DNA of 64,000 nt, from assembly GCA_033030425.1 (NCBI GenBank), contig JAUFSD010000017.1, forward strand, positions 930,001 to 994,000, given 5' to 3'. Both the position numbers and the translations under genes were made by a program. The stretch is from Verpa conica (Eukaryota > Ascomycota > Pezizomycetes > Pezizales > Morchellaceae). The notes beneath the pieces were generated by a model. The model was given only the letters and a program-made list of their open reading frames with translations, searched no databases and was not told where the DNA came from. This document shows positions 1 to 13,278 of this stretch, piece after piece. The first letter of the stretch is position 1; each line of letters starts with the position of its first letter.

Positions 1-3000
1 CGTCCTTTGAAAATACGTATTCGTGCCAGTTTTCACCCTCGTCAAGGGTGTATACTACGCGATCTGTCGCAGCCATCACATCAACGATTACAATGATAGA
101 GCCTTGATCCCCGTACTCCCACATATGTTGTCCTTTCCGAATCTCCTTCCACGTGATGCCACCGTCTCTAGTCATGAAAGTATCGCCGTCCCTGTAACCA
201 GTAAGGGTATCCCCAACATTTCCAATGCCTATCATCAAACCAATGGCAGAGCCAGATGCAAACGTATCCCGAGGATCAGTCCGTTCGGTGTAGTGATGTA
301 GGTTTAGATGACACTCTTCGACTTTTTTGGGGTCGCATGCGAAATCTTTGCCCTTGGAGTCCTTCCCCACAACTTGTATAAATTCCCACGTTGCTCCATC
401 ATTATGCGTGATCAAGCTTTGTAGTTTCTTCCTCTCTCCATCCCAGGCTTTGTCCGCATTAGAGACACGGTTGGCAATGGCGACACCCTCGAGACTGTGC
501 ATCTTCTCAAAATCAACAAAGCCCAGCTCATTTCTGTTTACGGCGGCGAGAGATAGAACATAGTTTGTGCCGTTGAAGTTTGACTTTAAAAGGCTTCCAT
601 ACTCGTACCCCTTCTTCGGATTGACAGTTACATGCAAGAAAACGGAATGTGTGACTGAATCTAGGACTGTGTATGCTGTCTGGTGGGGGACATTGAAATT
701 GTGCGGGAACTTTGCTTCGGCGAAGTTATATCCATCGATCGATGCAGATGCTTTGAGAGAACTGCCGTCACTATTGACGCTTGCAACAACAATAAACTCT
801 GCCATAGTTGCAAAGCCGATGGTATCAGTGAAATGCTCCTTCTTATCATCGAAAAAATTGTCGCTAGCAACGAGCTGATTGTTGCTAGAGCCGTTTTCCT
901 TATCATCATGTTGGCAGAAAATCAACTTCTCCGACAAAACCTTTTGTCCCTCACCACGAACCCACTTGCAGACCCCAACATACGGGAGTAATTGGTGCCA
1001 TTCATAACCATTATCCTTAGTGTAAAAGGCGACAGCATGGCAAGTTTCGGCACTTTCGCATTCAGCTTGACCGGTCCAGATGAGCCACTCCTTCTTTGTC
1101 GGATGGAAATCTAGTACTTGGAGATTTTGCCTGTTCGGCTTCGAGGGTACACTATGCATTTTCTTCACAGTGTGCCCACGATCAAGAGTATACCAGATCT
1201 CATCTTTTGGCGTGATGAAATAGACAGAATCATAGAAGTGCGTGCTGGGGTAAATCGAGACAACATCGACATCTTCGAGAATCTGCTTCCATTCCCCACC
1301 ATGATCGTGGGTAAGCCAAATCTCCTGCTCCTCAGTTCTCATTATAATTGTCTAGTAAAAAAGAAGTTAGTCAGCCTACACTTCAAACCTAATTAAGTTA
1401 GATAACCCACTTCATCCTGGTTAGAGGAGCTATCTGAATTTTCGAGATAGTAGTATTCAATAACCTTCGCCCCAGAGAACGACTTCTTCTTGTTGGAGAT
1501 ATCACCATTTGATGGGGGGGCCGTAGAAACTAGGAGATGGTCAGTATACCTATCTTAAATTATTATTTTGGGGGGGGAGTACTAACCATCTTTGCAAGGC
1601 GTCTCCACCTTTTTATCTAGTTCCTTTCCTCCCTTGCAGTTATTTCCCGGAATCTTACGGTACCCGCTAGACCCCATGAATATGTCTTCAGGTTTCTTAC
1701 ATTCTCCAGAAGGAGTAGTGAATTTCGCACCCTTCGCTTTGACACATTCATCTTCTTTCTTTCCGTCCTTCCTGACATAATTGAAATCGCACTCGAAATC
1801 TTGGTCCGTGCATTCACAAATCTCTTCCTGTGGTTCGGGGTCCTCGTAGACGTTACCAACATAGCATTTGGCATCCTTCTTCCGTCTCCAGAAGTACTGC
1901 TTGTGACCCATGAGACAGTCTGGTTCTCCTTTTTCATCAAATCGTGCGTACCATTTTTCATAGTCGCCATTCTTATCTTTCGTATCAAGCTTACATTCAC
2001 GATCGAAGACATTCGAAAAGTCAATCGAGAAAGCAATAGTTTTTCGGTCCTTATTGGTTCCGATAAGAGTGAAAAATAGTGAGGTTGAGTCTGGTGTAGT
2101 TGTGAGCAACCTGGCACGGACCTTTTCATCCAGCTTGACTGAGTCCCAATCATCGCCGTGATTCATAGAGTAATAGACCTGGTCGGTCATCTCCTCGTCA
2201 TTGATGGCAACGACAATCGAACCTGAGCCTCCAAACTCATATTTGTGCGCTTCTTTACGGACACGTTTCCATGTAATACCAGCGTCATCCGAAAGGTACA
2301 AATCACAATCCGTATAACTTTCAAGATAGTCACCAGTATTTCCAACACCCATAAGAATACCGGGGGCTGGACTGGAGAAGATGCGACCTCCGTTGGCTAA
2401 TGCAGTAACTGAGAAAAGATGAAGATTCTTGTCATCATCCGTCTTAAGGGGTCCCCAGGTATCAAACTTTCCATCATCAAACGAGATCTTTGAAACCACC
2501 TTCTTCTGCGTTGAGCTAGTTTTTGCGACTTCTTCAGCGTTCTTTACAACGTTGGCCAAGATGATTCCCTGGATATTCTGGACTTGCTCGAAATCGACGT
2601 AACCTTCAGGGGCACGGTTGGTGTGTTCCAAGTCTTTTGTGAAATAAGTTCCGTTTGAGTTACTAGTAAACAAGGACCCCATGGGATTCATTGGTCTCGT
2701 TGTAAGGACATCTACTTGAATGCTGTAGGGTGTGGATTCCAAGATAGTGTAAGCATCTTCTTTAAGACCGCCGTGGTCATGAGGGAACTCTGCACGGTCC
2801 CAGTTAACCGTATCGTCGGTAACATAGCTATACAGGATCCGTTAGCATTATGATATATCAACTAGGCGCAAAGAATCACCACATACAGTGCCATTTCATC
2901 CGTGCCTTTGCTTTTTACAGCAGCAACGATAAACTTCTGTATCCCTGCAATACCAGCTAATCCATCAACAGTACTATAACCATTTAATTTAGGCTCCACC

Positions 3001-3898
3001 TCTTTCCCATTTTCAAAGAAGTTATCCGAAACTACTAGTTTGCGATGCTCAGGAAAGCTGTCCTTGCCATTGACAATGCAAACAATAGTATAATCCTTCC
3101 CTTCATCGAAGACTTCAGTCCCGCGAGCGAAGATACAACTATGTGTATCTAACCGCAGCTCCTTCATATCACTGTCGAATCCATCTTTCGTGTAATAAGT
3201 CTGTAAAAACCACACATCAACACATATAATTTCGTAACATTTCACGGGTATTTTTTGGAGAGGAGGGTGGGGGCGCAGAAGTTACTAAAACTCACCACTT
3301 CCTTGCAATTAAGCCCGAAGAAGTCTTCTTCTTCACAAATCCTCCCGGCATATAATATAAGGTTTGGCTTTTCCGCGTGAAAGGAGAATGCTGGTTGAGT
3401 ATAAGATGCAGGATGCTTGGCTTTGAATTTCTGCCAGCTCTTGCCCTGGTTCGTAGTGTACCAATGTACGGTATCTTGTCCGAGAATGAAGGCCCGCTTT
3501 TTATCGAATGGATGCTCAATCAAATCCCATGCATCGCCCTCAGGGATATCCTGTACTTTACGCCATTTCTTCCCGTCATTGTCTGACCGCCAGACATTTC
3601 CCGCTTTCGCATCTAACGTTAATATCACCTACGCCACAGTCAGCTCCTAGCCCCGGGGAACGCAAGAAATGGCTTCCGTTGAGTATTACCGAGCTATCAT
3701 CAAAGTAAAAGAATATCGCGGGTATATTATCGAACTCGGTTGAGCTCACTTCTGGACCCTTTGCATAGGCGGCCTGGAAAGAGGGACACGATATTGGCAT
3801 CAGTTTTCCCGTGAAGTACATTTGAGAATCCATCGTTATCAAAGCCTTACCGCAGAAAGCAAACCAGCTGCGAGGGACCAAACCCTCAGCAGGTGCAT
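1..3898 (-). CDS. VPS10: Vps10/sortilin sorting receptor, 3' end outside window
   Basis: Type I receptor that carries vacuolar hydrolases such as carboxypeptidase Y from late Golgi to endosome. Exons: 3898-3851, 3773-3690, 3628-3296, 3200-2887, 2827-1587, 1529-1411, then 1351 open to the window edge, about 1163 codons in all. The start is chosen because it gives a signal peptide (MHLLRVWSLAAGLLSA) that the first intron joins in frame to the luminal domain. The first Vps10 beta-propeller carries typical repeats (NVWRSDNDGKKW, VHWYTTNQGKSW). It is followed by the cysteine-rich 10CC module near 1600-1850 and then a second propeller (EIWLTHDHGGEW). The family is about 1500 residues long, so the second 10CC module, membrane span and cytosolic tail lie off the left edge. 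No internal stop remains after splicing. The exon 6/7 junction is the least certain. Confidence 0.93.
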
Positions 3899-4954
3899 AT
3901 TGGGCGATATAGATGGAGGGTGTTGCTGGGCCGCCGATCACAAGGTGGTGACGCTGTTGGTCCGAGCACGAGTCACGATAAGTTCGGGATAGTGGTGAGG
4001 CTTACTCTAGGAAGAGGATACGATTCGAGGAGAAGTTTGGTGTTTGTATAGATAAATAAGTGGAGCCCGGCCTCACAAGAAGTAAGGAGAGATTGGTATA
4101 GATACAATGGATGATGAAAGTGGGTTGCTGATGGGTATCTACAGATAGAAGGGGGGCTCGTTTGTGTTGCCTGAGTCTTGAAGCGCCAGTTGAGTGAGGC
4201 TGAGACCGTTGGTGGGACGCGTACATATTACGACTTTGACTAATAAGAGCTTAGGTGGCCGCATCTAGCGATCCGCAGGCAAACTCCTGTTCCTTTACCC
4301 ATCACCAGTCAAGTCCGTTAGCCTTAGGTTTCGTGATTACATGTAGTTTTTAGGCTAGGCGTTGATATAGTGTATATAGGTGCTAATATAGACTAGACAA
4401 AGCCCGAGCTTATACATACAATAGCCTCTTCTTATCCCTAGATAGAGTATTTGAGACTCCGACATGCTATTTAGCGACGTTTGCAGCCATTAGGTACGCT
4501 GCTCTAGTATGTTTGAAACGAGGGCTTCTTTTATAACACCTCTTCTGAGTAGGTGTCTTTGGATCCCAATTTCCTAAGTCCTAAATGTTATAACTTTATA
4601 CGGCTTTGTATTAACGAACCTAGGTAGCTGCCTCGGTTTACAAAAAACGCTAGAACGTACAGTGACAGGCAACCAACACCAAGATACTATCCGGGACCCT
4701 TTTGATAAATATACTTAATTGGATAAAGTTGTGAAAGTTGCTTAGGTATAATGTGGCCGAGGTGTGTATCAAAGGTATAGAAGTAGAAATAGAAATAGAA
4801 ATAGAAATAGAAATCATAAAAAAGTCCAAAAGCCAGCTACACGGAACACAGCGCCTTCTATATTACACATTCCAACATGCACCAGTAAGATAAATGGATA
4901 GGCAAACATCAAACCATCGAAAAGAACCTAAAGAGACTAGTAAGAGTCAAAAAA
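3899..4954. other. Spacer upstream of VPS10
   Basis: About 1 kb without a supportable gene. The only structure seen is a hexanucleotide microsatellite at 4785-4814. It should hold the VPS10 promoter on its right-hand side and the 3' flank of the 4955-5954 gene. Confidence 0.5.
4785..4814. repeat. Microsatellite (TAGAAA)n
   Basis: Five tandem copies of a 6-bp purine-rich unit, nearly perfect, in the spacer between VPS10 and the coiled-coil gene. Confidence 0.9.
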
Positions 4955-5954
4955 TTATAGCTCGTGAGAAATACCTTCAAATAGAAAGGTAGTGTCTGGA
5001 GTAGGGCTTTGATCTACTTGAGATTCTGTAGAAGGCCCATAAGAATGTTCCGCCTCATTACTAGCTGTGGCCAAAAGCCATAGTATCACCAATATAGAGA
5101 TAAAGCCCCACAGTAACCGGAGTCTCCCTGGAATAAGGTCAGTAACATTCGTAAGCCGCAAGAGGCTCGAAAATCACCAGCCGCAAACAGAGAATATAGA
5201 ACGAAAAACACATACGCGAAGCCCTTTGCCTCCACACGATCTCCATCTCCTTTTGTTTATCTATTTTCCCTTGCACATTCTCCAGGCGCTTTCTATATGT
5301 TTGAACTTTCTGCTTCTCTGCCTCGAGCCGCTCTTGGAGCTTCTGAATGGAAATGAGTTCTTCTTGAAACCTTTCAATCCCCTTTATTTGAGCCGCAAAC
5401 TCTTTTCGGCAACCCATATCACCCTCCTCAAATTCCTGCAGAACATTCCGCGCTGCCTTCCCAAGCTCTTTAAGCTGTTCACTCATCAGCTGGATCTCGT
5501 TGAGCTTCCTTGAGACCGATGAGTACGTGGTTGCTAGCCGCAGCATTTGTTGTTTACTGGTCTCCTGGAGGTTCCGGACAGCGGTTGAGACTTCTCTGCA
5601 AAGAAAACAAACGTTAGAATATAGGCCAACTAGAAAAGAAGTCTAAAAGACCTACATCTGCTGCTCCGTAGGCAGTGACGACCTCCTTTCCTGCCTATCC
5701 AGCATCTCAACTTGTAACGAGCCCTTCCGACTCGTGGGTTGTGTACTCGAAAACGATGTATCTCTGGAGTCGTCCATCTCCTGCTCTAGTGCTACCCTGA
5801 CACGCGAGTGACTAGTTTCATCGTGATTACTGTGATAGTGATGATGATGGGGAGAATGGTGTGGGATGTGATGACGCTTGAAGCCGAGAGTGCCTGCGTG
5901 AGTGGTGTTTGAGCGTATCAGAGGTGCAGGGGGCTTAATCTTGAAATCTCCCAT
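4955..5954 (-). CDS. Coiled-coil protein with C-terminal membrane segment, function unknown
   Basis: Three exons, 5954-5656, 5595-5216 and 5127-4955, join in frame to 283 residues. The N-terminus is polar with a histidine-rich run near residues 28-42. Residues about 100-225 are a long charged heptad-like coiled coil (for example EQLKELGKAARNVLQEF). Near residue 235 there is a single hydrophobic span (LLWGFISILVILWLLAT) followed by a short acidic tail ending in HEL. That layout suggests a near tail-anchored protein of the secretory pathway or nuclear envelope, but this is inference. I do not recognise the family. Both introns have clear donors (GTAGGT, GTATGT). The gene is on the same strand as VPS10 and about 1.06 kb upstream of it. 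Confidence 0.75.
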
Positions 5955-7933
5955 GTTCGTTGGTTGTTTTTTTGAGCTCTGGGGGGGGGAGGCGATTCAC
6001 TGGAATACAGGCTGTTATTCACCAGCCAGGAGCCAATATCGAAGTCGCATGCTCGAGTCTCCGTGCAAAGTTTCGCAGCTAAGCCTTTGTAGCTGGGCCC
6101 CCATGGCAATGCAGGTCCGGCTGGGACATCCTGCTGATGCTAGTGGAATCCGGGGTATCAGCTGCAGTAGACCAGATAAGTCAAGGCCTCTCAACACCAC
6201 ATGCAACAGACTCCACTACTGCACCAGCTATGTATGAGAGTATCTGTAAGGCATATGGTAGAAATATCGAGAAATCAGGATCTACTAACAAGATCTTATG
6301 GCCAATCATCTATAATCTTCGCCAAAATCTAAAGAGCGAATAAAACTCTTAATTTCGTGTCTCACGTTTCTCGATCTTTTTTGCCGTACGTTGTACCGTA
6401 TCCCTACTAGGGCCTCAAATCAGCGAAGTCTAATAAAACTCTAGAACAATCACCTCACTACTAATCAAGATCAGTCAAAGCCCGCTAAGTTTCAAGCTTT
6501 GGCAGAGAAGCATCACCACTATCAGCCCTGATTAACAAATACATGCACATGTAGAACCATTAACCCAGGGCCCCATAAAGACCCCTGTGACCACGAGTGG
6601 ATAGGAAAAAATCAATCGTCTATAGATTTACAACTAAGACTTCTTCTAAAAATTTCTAATAAGCATGAACTACACGTACATGTATTTACAGATAAGACGC
6701 AGCCTCGTATTAAGCCTTAGTCCTCCGTATTTCTGCACTAACATGTGATAGATGTTACGTGTGGACGTGTACTAAAAACACAAATCATACTATCTGACTC
6801 TTCGCAGTTACGTATCTATTTTCCCCCCCCACTTTCTAGGACTAAATTTCTCTTCTCCCCAAGCCTTCATATCATGCAAGGACCCCGAAAAACCCACCAA
6901 GAGTCTGCCAAAAATAAAAATAAATGTAAAGTCATGACCTAGATTTACTTGGGTACATGTACGTAGGATGTACCCCCCACCCCTATGAGTACAAAAGCAA
7001 ATGTGTTATCTATAGCTTATTCTACCTGTAGATAAAAAATTTAGGCTCATCGCTAGTAAACAAAGCACTACATGTAACCAATCTAGACCCTGCACATAAT
7101 TAGACGTAGTGTAGTAGGGAAAGTACGCGCTGAGTGTTATCTATTGGATATTATTGCTAGAAGGTAGACGATAGCTACTAAAGTATAAGGCCTCGAAAAC
7201 GGTACAAATAGGCGCACATGTCTTATTTTGCTATTTAGCTACAGGGGCTAGTGTGTCTGAGTGCAAGGTGTCATCTCAGGTCCTACAAAGGCCGGAGCAG
7301 CTAACTGCATGTCTGACTGTGAGTATTTTAAAAAGAAATATGTATTTTAGCATTCCCTCTATCCTCTTTCCTATTTGGCTCTTTATATACAGAGGTTTTC
7401 GGTGAGCCGATGTGAGTTTATAAGTCGAAGGAAATACCTTATTTGATAGAAGTGAGACTCATTATTATTGGTCATAAGTGGAACTCTATAGATAGACATA
7501 TATTATAGTGAAAGGATATTGGTAAGGTGTCTCAATAAAAATAATGGATAATCAAGTGTGTTTATGTCCGTCTCTATAAATTGAAGAAACTATCCATAGC
7601 CTAGCTAGGCATACATGTATACTTGAGCACCGTACACAAGCATGCAAAGTATCACAAGATCACTACGTTACAAGAAAGAAAACTCCCACAAAAACTATTA
7701 GACATAGAGAATACCTTAGCTGAAAGGCCCTATATATTACGATTAATCAATCAATCAATCGATTCGACATAGAGCATAGATATATATTGTAAATTATCAG
7801 GTAATCATTCTGCTCTTGGGCAGATCCATCACAAAACTTTTCGGCATATCGTACAAAGGCACAAAGAGAGAAATTCGTAAAAGAGGCCAAGCAAAAAAAA
7901 CTGAGAGAAATACAGCATATACATGGAATCAGA
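5955..7933. other. AT-rich spacer, no gene seen
   Basis: About 2 kb, heavily AT-rich with many stops in every frame. The small open frames at 5902-6343 and 6745-6942 show no family resemblance, no codon bias and no splice structure. I see no RNA gene or inverted repeat here. A short (AATC)n run lies near 7742-7760. Confidence 0.5.
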
Positions 7934-8300
7934 TCACCTCTCCTTCAGAGCCTTATTCCTCTTCTCACGTCTCTTCAATCGCTCAACCCTCTTAACGTGC
8001 ATCTTCTCTGCGAGCTTTTCGTATCGTTCCTTTTCTACCTTTGCTTCTCGTTTTGCTTTTAGTGCTGCTACCCGTGCCTACATTGTCGTCTTTATTAGCT
8101 TTTATGGTTATATAACAAAAGAAGAATTGACTACATACCTGTCTAGCTGCTTCCTTCTCATCCTTCAATTCCTTCTCTCTGGCCTTCATCACAGACATTG
8201 CTTTTCGCTCTTCAACACGTGTCTCCCATGACTTACTCGTACCAGCTTTAGGCCGAAAGGCCTGTTTTGCGGGTTTCCATTGCTTGCCTACAGTGCTCAT
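7934..8300 (-). CDS. CGR1: rRNA-processing protein Cgr1
   Basis: Small nucleolar basic coiled-coil protein needed for 60S subunit maturation. Exon 1 is 8300-8139 and exon 2 is 8077-7934; the 61-nt intron has donor GTATGT. The product is 101 residues, close to the family's usual length of about 110-120. The N-terminus has the Cgr1 pattern ([13 protein letters not shown]), followed by a continuous K/R/E-rich helix containing [15 protein letters not shown] and ending with the hallmark C-terminal block [14 protein letters not shown]. Reading through the intron would destroy that C-terminal block, which supports the splice. It is transcribed divergently from the ARG11-like carrier, with about 0.93 kb between the two starts. 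Confidence 0.95.
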
Positions 8301-9227
8301 TCATTCCTGTGTCAGTACCCTGTCCATACCTCAATTTGTTTGTTTTTTTCGCAAAAAAGTCTGCGATGAGGGGAAGAAGATAGAGATAACCGTGGTCTAT
8401 CTAGAGGGTAATAGTACCGTTCTTGCGGGCACCAGGGATGGGCGCACCAGCAGACTCCCGTGCTGCTGCGGGGGCAGCACTTCCTAGTTCCTCGGTCATT
8501 CGCTTCTATTGTCCTTGCCCACTTATCTATATGCTACTCGGTAGTAATCGAGAGATGAGTTTTGTTCAGCTACTTGAGTGGGGGTGGGGGGTGGGGAAGA
8601 GAGCTCGTTTTGTTCGTGAGCTTGATAATTTCTTTGTGAGGCAAATATTTGCTTTGGGTGTTGCTAATAGAATCTCATCAGATGATCTGATTTGATTTCA
8701 CTACAGGGGCTTGTGCCGCGTTATCTGATGAAGAATCCTTGTGCGTGCAGGGAAAAGTGGGTGATCTTTCCTCTTGTGGGTGAGGGAGAGACAGCAGGAA
8801 CTTTAAAATTTTTACAGCAGCGTACATATGAGGCATACGGTCACAAAATCACAAAATTTTCTCTCTATTCACTTTCTAAATACAGAATAAGTCTCAGGTC
8901 CCCCTGGTGTCTCGGTATATCCCTTTGCCCTTTTGACAGCTGCTGGCCAAGGTCAGGGTTATCCTCCTACACAAATAATCTCGCTGTCGTCAGCACTCGT
9001 CAGGGCGAGTTTTGCTAGAATTCACCGCCAAAAGCGCTCCTCAAGTTCGTCTTATAAACAAAGGGGCCCTTCCCCTGTTCTCTCTTCTTTCTACCACACC
9101 AGTACTATGTTATCTACTCGATAACTTTTACTTTTCCCCTCTTAGTGGTGAAAATTACCAACTCTTCGCGACCTACCACCCCACCTGCGAGACGCAACTA
9201 GACTACAATTCCTCCAAAAAATCGCAA
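8301..9227. promoter_or_regulatory. Divergent promoter region CGR1 / ARG11-like
   Basis: A 927-bp intergenic region between two divergent starts, presumably carrying both promoters. A pyrimidine-rich stretch precedes the carrier start codon from about 9060 to 9220. No specific operator is identified. The open frames here (8423-8695, 8692-9018) show nothing family-like. Confidence 0.45.
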
Positions 9228-10455
9228 ATGTCTCAAGAACCAATCCTCCTCAGTACCGCCACAGAAACGACGGGTCCCCACCCAGAGGCTGCAGCCCTTA
9301 CCGGCTTCAAGGACTTAGTATTCGGCTCGGTGAGTCTACTAGCATTACAAATCAACGCCTCGAAGCTCATAGGAACTGTACACAGACTGCTGGAATAATT
9401 GGCAAGACGATTGAATATCCATTCGACACCGTAAAGGTTTATTCACATCTCAATAACTAGAAAATTTGTCTAGTCAAGACACTGATCTACCCTGCAGGTA
9501 CGCCTGCAATCGCAACGAGACGACGCCCCATTGCGATACCGAGGTCCACTAGACTGCTTCCGACAAACTGTGGCACAAGACGGCATTCGGGGGCTCTATC
9601 GCGGGATTTCACCTCCTCTTGTAGGAGCTGCTGCTGAGAACTCAGCTTTGTTTTTTAGTGTAGGTGCCTTCAGAAGACACCTATTAGCACAACTAACAAA
9701 ATTACAAGTACAACATTGCCCAATCCGTTGTCAAAAGCACGCTCTACCCCTCCATTCCAGAAGGCGAAAAACCCCCCCTCAATGCACTAGTCTTCTGCGG
9801 CGCCGCTTCTGGCGCATTTGCTTCCTTCATCCTTACGCCAATCGAACTCATCAAATGCAAGATGCAAGTACAAACAATTGGATTACAGCGCCCCGTCTCC
9901 TCTGGTATCATCCCTAGTTCAACGGCGGGAATACACACGGCGGCGGCCCGTCATGCAGGTCCGTTTGCGCTCATTAGGGAGGTATACCGTGTATACGGGG
10001 TCCGTGGATTCTGGCATGGACAGCTAGGGACTTTCTTGAGAGAAACTGGAGGGAGTGCGGCGTGGTTTGGAAGCTATGAGTATGTGAGTGGAATTCTGAG
10101 GGGATTGAGTGGAAAGAAGACGAATTCTGCAGGGGAACAGATGGCTGCAGGCGCTGCAGGTACAGTTTTATCTTTTGTTTTGTTCTTGGTGGCCAGGTAC
10201 TAATAAGTGACAGCGGGTGTGAGCTACAACTTTATGTTCTATCCTGCGGACTCGGTCAAGTCACGTATGCAGACTGAGGCCATTGGAGCTAAGGGTGATA
10301 AAATGGAGTCTTTCTTTACGGTTGCGAGGAGAATGTATCAGGCAGGTGGTATCAAGCCTATGTACCGTGGCTGTGGTATAACCTGTATGAGGAGTGCACC
10401 ATCTTCGGCCATTATCTTCCTTGTCTATGAGAGCTTGAAGTCTTACTTTGCTTGA
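9228..10455 (+). CDS. ARG11: Mitochondrial ornithine/basic amino acid carrier, Arg11/ARG-13 type
   Basis: Inner-membrane carrier of the SLC25 family, most like fungal ornithine exporters that link mitochondrial ornithine synthesis to cytosolic arginine synthesis. Exons 9228-9329, 9386-9436, 9498-9659, 9709-10159 and 10214-10455 give 335 residues, normal for the family. All three repeats carry the signature Px[D/E]xxK: PFDTVK, PIELIK and PADSVK. Each is followed by the repeat's G-rich second half ([24 protein letters not shown]). The third-exon donor is placed at GTAGGT so that LFFS joins YNIAQSV. The last intron (GTACAG...ACTAAT...CAG) is required to restore AAGVSYNF. Substrate assignment rests on overall resemblance (AAENSALFF, CRxT-like motifs), so another amino-acid carrier is possible. 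Confidence 0.9.
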
Positions 10456-11022
10456 TTTTGCGGTGTATATTGGATGTACTAACCTACAACGATTTTCTGA
10501 GTTATTGGGTGAGCTGGTTGGTAGATATTGCTTTGATTTTTATTTCTTAATCCTGGCGTTCAAAAAAGGCATGATTGTTTAGGCACAGGTTCAAAGGGGG
10601 TGGAGGGTTATCTGGAATAGACAAAAGATATATTTATGTAGTATTATTTTCTTCAAAAGTGCTTCCCCATATGAAATAGAAAAAAGGCTTTAATAATTCT
10701 TGGAATAGCCAAAAGGTCATTCTCAGCTCTCCCCTCTTCCCTCTTCCCAGACATAGAGGCTGGTGCGGATCACAGGGCTACCTGTGGATCTACCTCATCC
10801 TACTTGAGCAACTAGAGACTAAGGGGCTTCAGGTACCTCGACTACAAATTATAGTCTCTGCTCACTTACCAACGCTGGTAACTTGAATAATATCAGAAAC
10901 TTCCAACAATATCTAATAAACCTAGACTTCTCATATACCTAGCCAGAAACTTTAGACAGAGTACACAATGGGAAAATCAGTGCCTAGAAGAAAGATATAA
11001 GTGCTGATAGTGTTATCCCTTA

Positions 11023-11240
11023 GACCGTCAACGGTCCCGAGCGGGACCGGTCTTTGCCACAACCACCAATTTTCCAGCCTTGCTACCCAACCACTAGCTA
11101 TATAACCCATTGAATTTATAATGATAATGGTTTAGGTTATGTCGTCTAAATGTTCTAGTATAATTTCTGTAATATCTAGAGGTGTTGTGGTTGGGGTATA
11201 TCATTGAAAGACCGGTCTCAAACGGTTGTGTGTGACGGTT
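11023..11240. mobile_element. MITE-like element with imperfect ~30-bp terminal inverted repeats
   Basis: The left end starts CCGTCA and runs to GACCGGTCTTT. The right end is its imperfect inverse (AAAGACCGGTC ... TGACGG). Just inside, CCACAACCACC on the left is mirrored by GGTGTTGTGGTTGG on the right. The ~218-bp unit has no coding capacity, as expected for a non-autonomous DNA transposon. The flanks carry TTA on the left and TTA on the right, but a target duplication is not certain. Confidence 0.65.
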
Positions 11241-11330
11241 TGTTATGTTAATAAAGCACGTTAGACGTGGCTTACCCGTGGCTAATATCTTGTACTTAGC
11301 TACTTAGCGACCCTAGCCCTAAGCTAGGGC

Positions 11331-11363
11331 TGAATGAATGAATGAATTTATCATTTAAGTACA
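11331..11363 (-). repeat. Retroelement-type 3' tail (TTCA)n, copy D
   Basis: Read on the minus strand, it has a GTACTTAAATGATAA-like block followed by repeated ATTC units. It is one of five related tails in the window; see the copies at 13279, 24387, 53091 and 53203. Confidence 0.5.
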
Positions 11364-12969
11364 TGCAACCCTGAGGTTATGGTACCCCCTAAGCTAGGGC
11401 TCGACATATAGCGTTCGTTCGATAGATGAATGAACGACATCTTCTTCTCTTATTAAAAATCGTATTATCATCGTGATACGGTTTAAGGGATAGTATTTGG
11501 TACTAGGTGATACAAAACCAACTCGCAATTAAAACCACTAAGTTTGGGGCTTGAATCAAAACTATAAAAACCCTTAGAAGAGAAACACTTCAGGATAATC
11601 AAAGATGCAGGGGAAAATCTAGGTACTAAGGATGACTAAACTAATGTTCTTGTCTCACAGGTAATGACGGGCTAAGAGAATGTGGAAGGAGCAAATAAAA
11701 ATAAATAAACCCAAAGAAAGGTGTCCTAATATATTTTTTAAAGCTATGATAACGCTCAGAGAATTATACAGTCTAAAAGTTCATTTACTATTGATAGCCA
11801 AAAAATTGAAATTTGCATGCGATTCAGATCACTCGAAAAAAGCAATATAGTCTCTCAACTCAGCCTCCCTAACCCTATGCTACATAGCTTTAGGAAGAAA
11901 AATCAAGTGTGATACCCTTCACCTTTAAGAGACCATACGATTTATCTATAAGTACCATCCGGAATCCAAGCTAATGTTCTATCTGGGATGGGAGGTCCAT
12001 GACGTAACTCAAATAATCTGTCTTTATTCCTCCACGATATCTCTAAACTGACTAGAGTCCAACTCAACTCGATAGATCTCTTAGAAAAACTCCTACGCCT
12101 CCCTGTCAGTAATATTGATCACGAAAGAACGGTCTCCCACAGAAATATCATTACTCCGCAACTCTCCTAGCCTTAATCCCCCACTTTACTGTCCCTAAAA
12201 TTCTGATAGGACCTCCATACCCATTTTAGCAGCTATTTTCTAGATTATCTAAGCTAAATTTTTCTTGGGTATTGCGAAGACGATCTAAACACCCCCAACC
12301 GGACAGGTCCAGGAGGTGGTTGGTATGAAGTTATCTGATAAAAATATTACTTTATTATACGATATGTTTGAGAGAAACTATGATTTTCAAAAATTAGGCT
12401 AGTCATAGCCCTAAAAAATCATCACATCACGACGTTGGGGAAGAAATATTTCTACAAGGTTATAAAAATGGACAATTCGCTAATTATGAGAGTTAACATT
12501 TACGCTAGAGGGTTTGAACGACAATACTTATGTGCCGATGGCTTCTTTACGAAAGGGGTTTATATAGGGTAAAGACATCTAAAGACCCTACGAAATAAAT
12601 CCAGCTCCTAAGCGCAAAATCCTGTCTATGTAAAATGAAAATGCCTAGGAAAGGGCTGTAAGCGAGAAAAGTTAAGCAGTTCTAGAATTACTGTATCATA
12701 GGCGAGATCTGCCTCGAAACTTCAGTAAATAAGCAACCTAAATACTCTCAAATAGTGGTTTGTAGAGAATAACCCATAGTTCCTAAAACTAATTCAAGTA
12801 GACACGAACCGTATTATGGGTACCGAATAGGCATAGTGCTAGCGCAAACAGGTTTTGGGTCTATCATATAGAGTCCTCCTAGGCCCATAGTCTACCAAAG
12901 TAACACTACTCTAGAATACGCGTTATACTCAACAGAGAAAGACCACTGACTATGGGGCTTCTTGGTGTG

Positions 12970-13190
12970 GAGTGAGCTCAAGAGGAGGGGGAAGAAAGAA
13001 AAGAAGCAATGAGGAGAAGAGGAGCTGAAGACAGGAGAGAAGAAGAGATGGAAGAAAGAAGCAGACAGGGGAGAAATGAGGATGGGGAGAAATGTGGGAA
13101 GATGTGAGCGAAGAAGAAGCAAATGAGGAGAAGGAAGAAGCAAATGAGGAGGAATAAAAAGAAAAGGATTAGGGAAAGAAGGTGGAGGTT
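12970..13190 (+). repeat. Purine-rich low-complexity tract
   Basis: About 220 bp almost entirely A and G, built from degenerate GAAGAA/GAGGAGAA units. The opposite strand gives a pseudo-open frame (13143-12892) of Ser/Leu/Pro/Phe only, which is an artefact of composition. It lies 90 bp upstream of a retroelement-like tail. Confidence 0.8.
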
Positions 13191-13278
13191 TTAAGTTACT
13201 TTGATTTTGGTTTGGTTTTTGATTTTGGCTTTTGAGTTATCTTTGTTTGGGAGTCGAATACCATAGCCTAAGGGCTTT

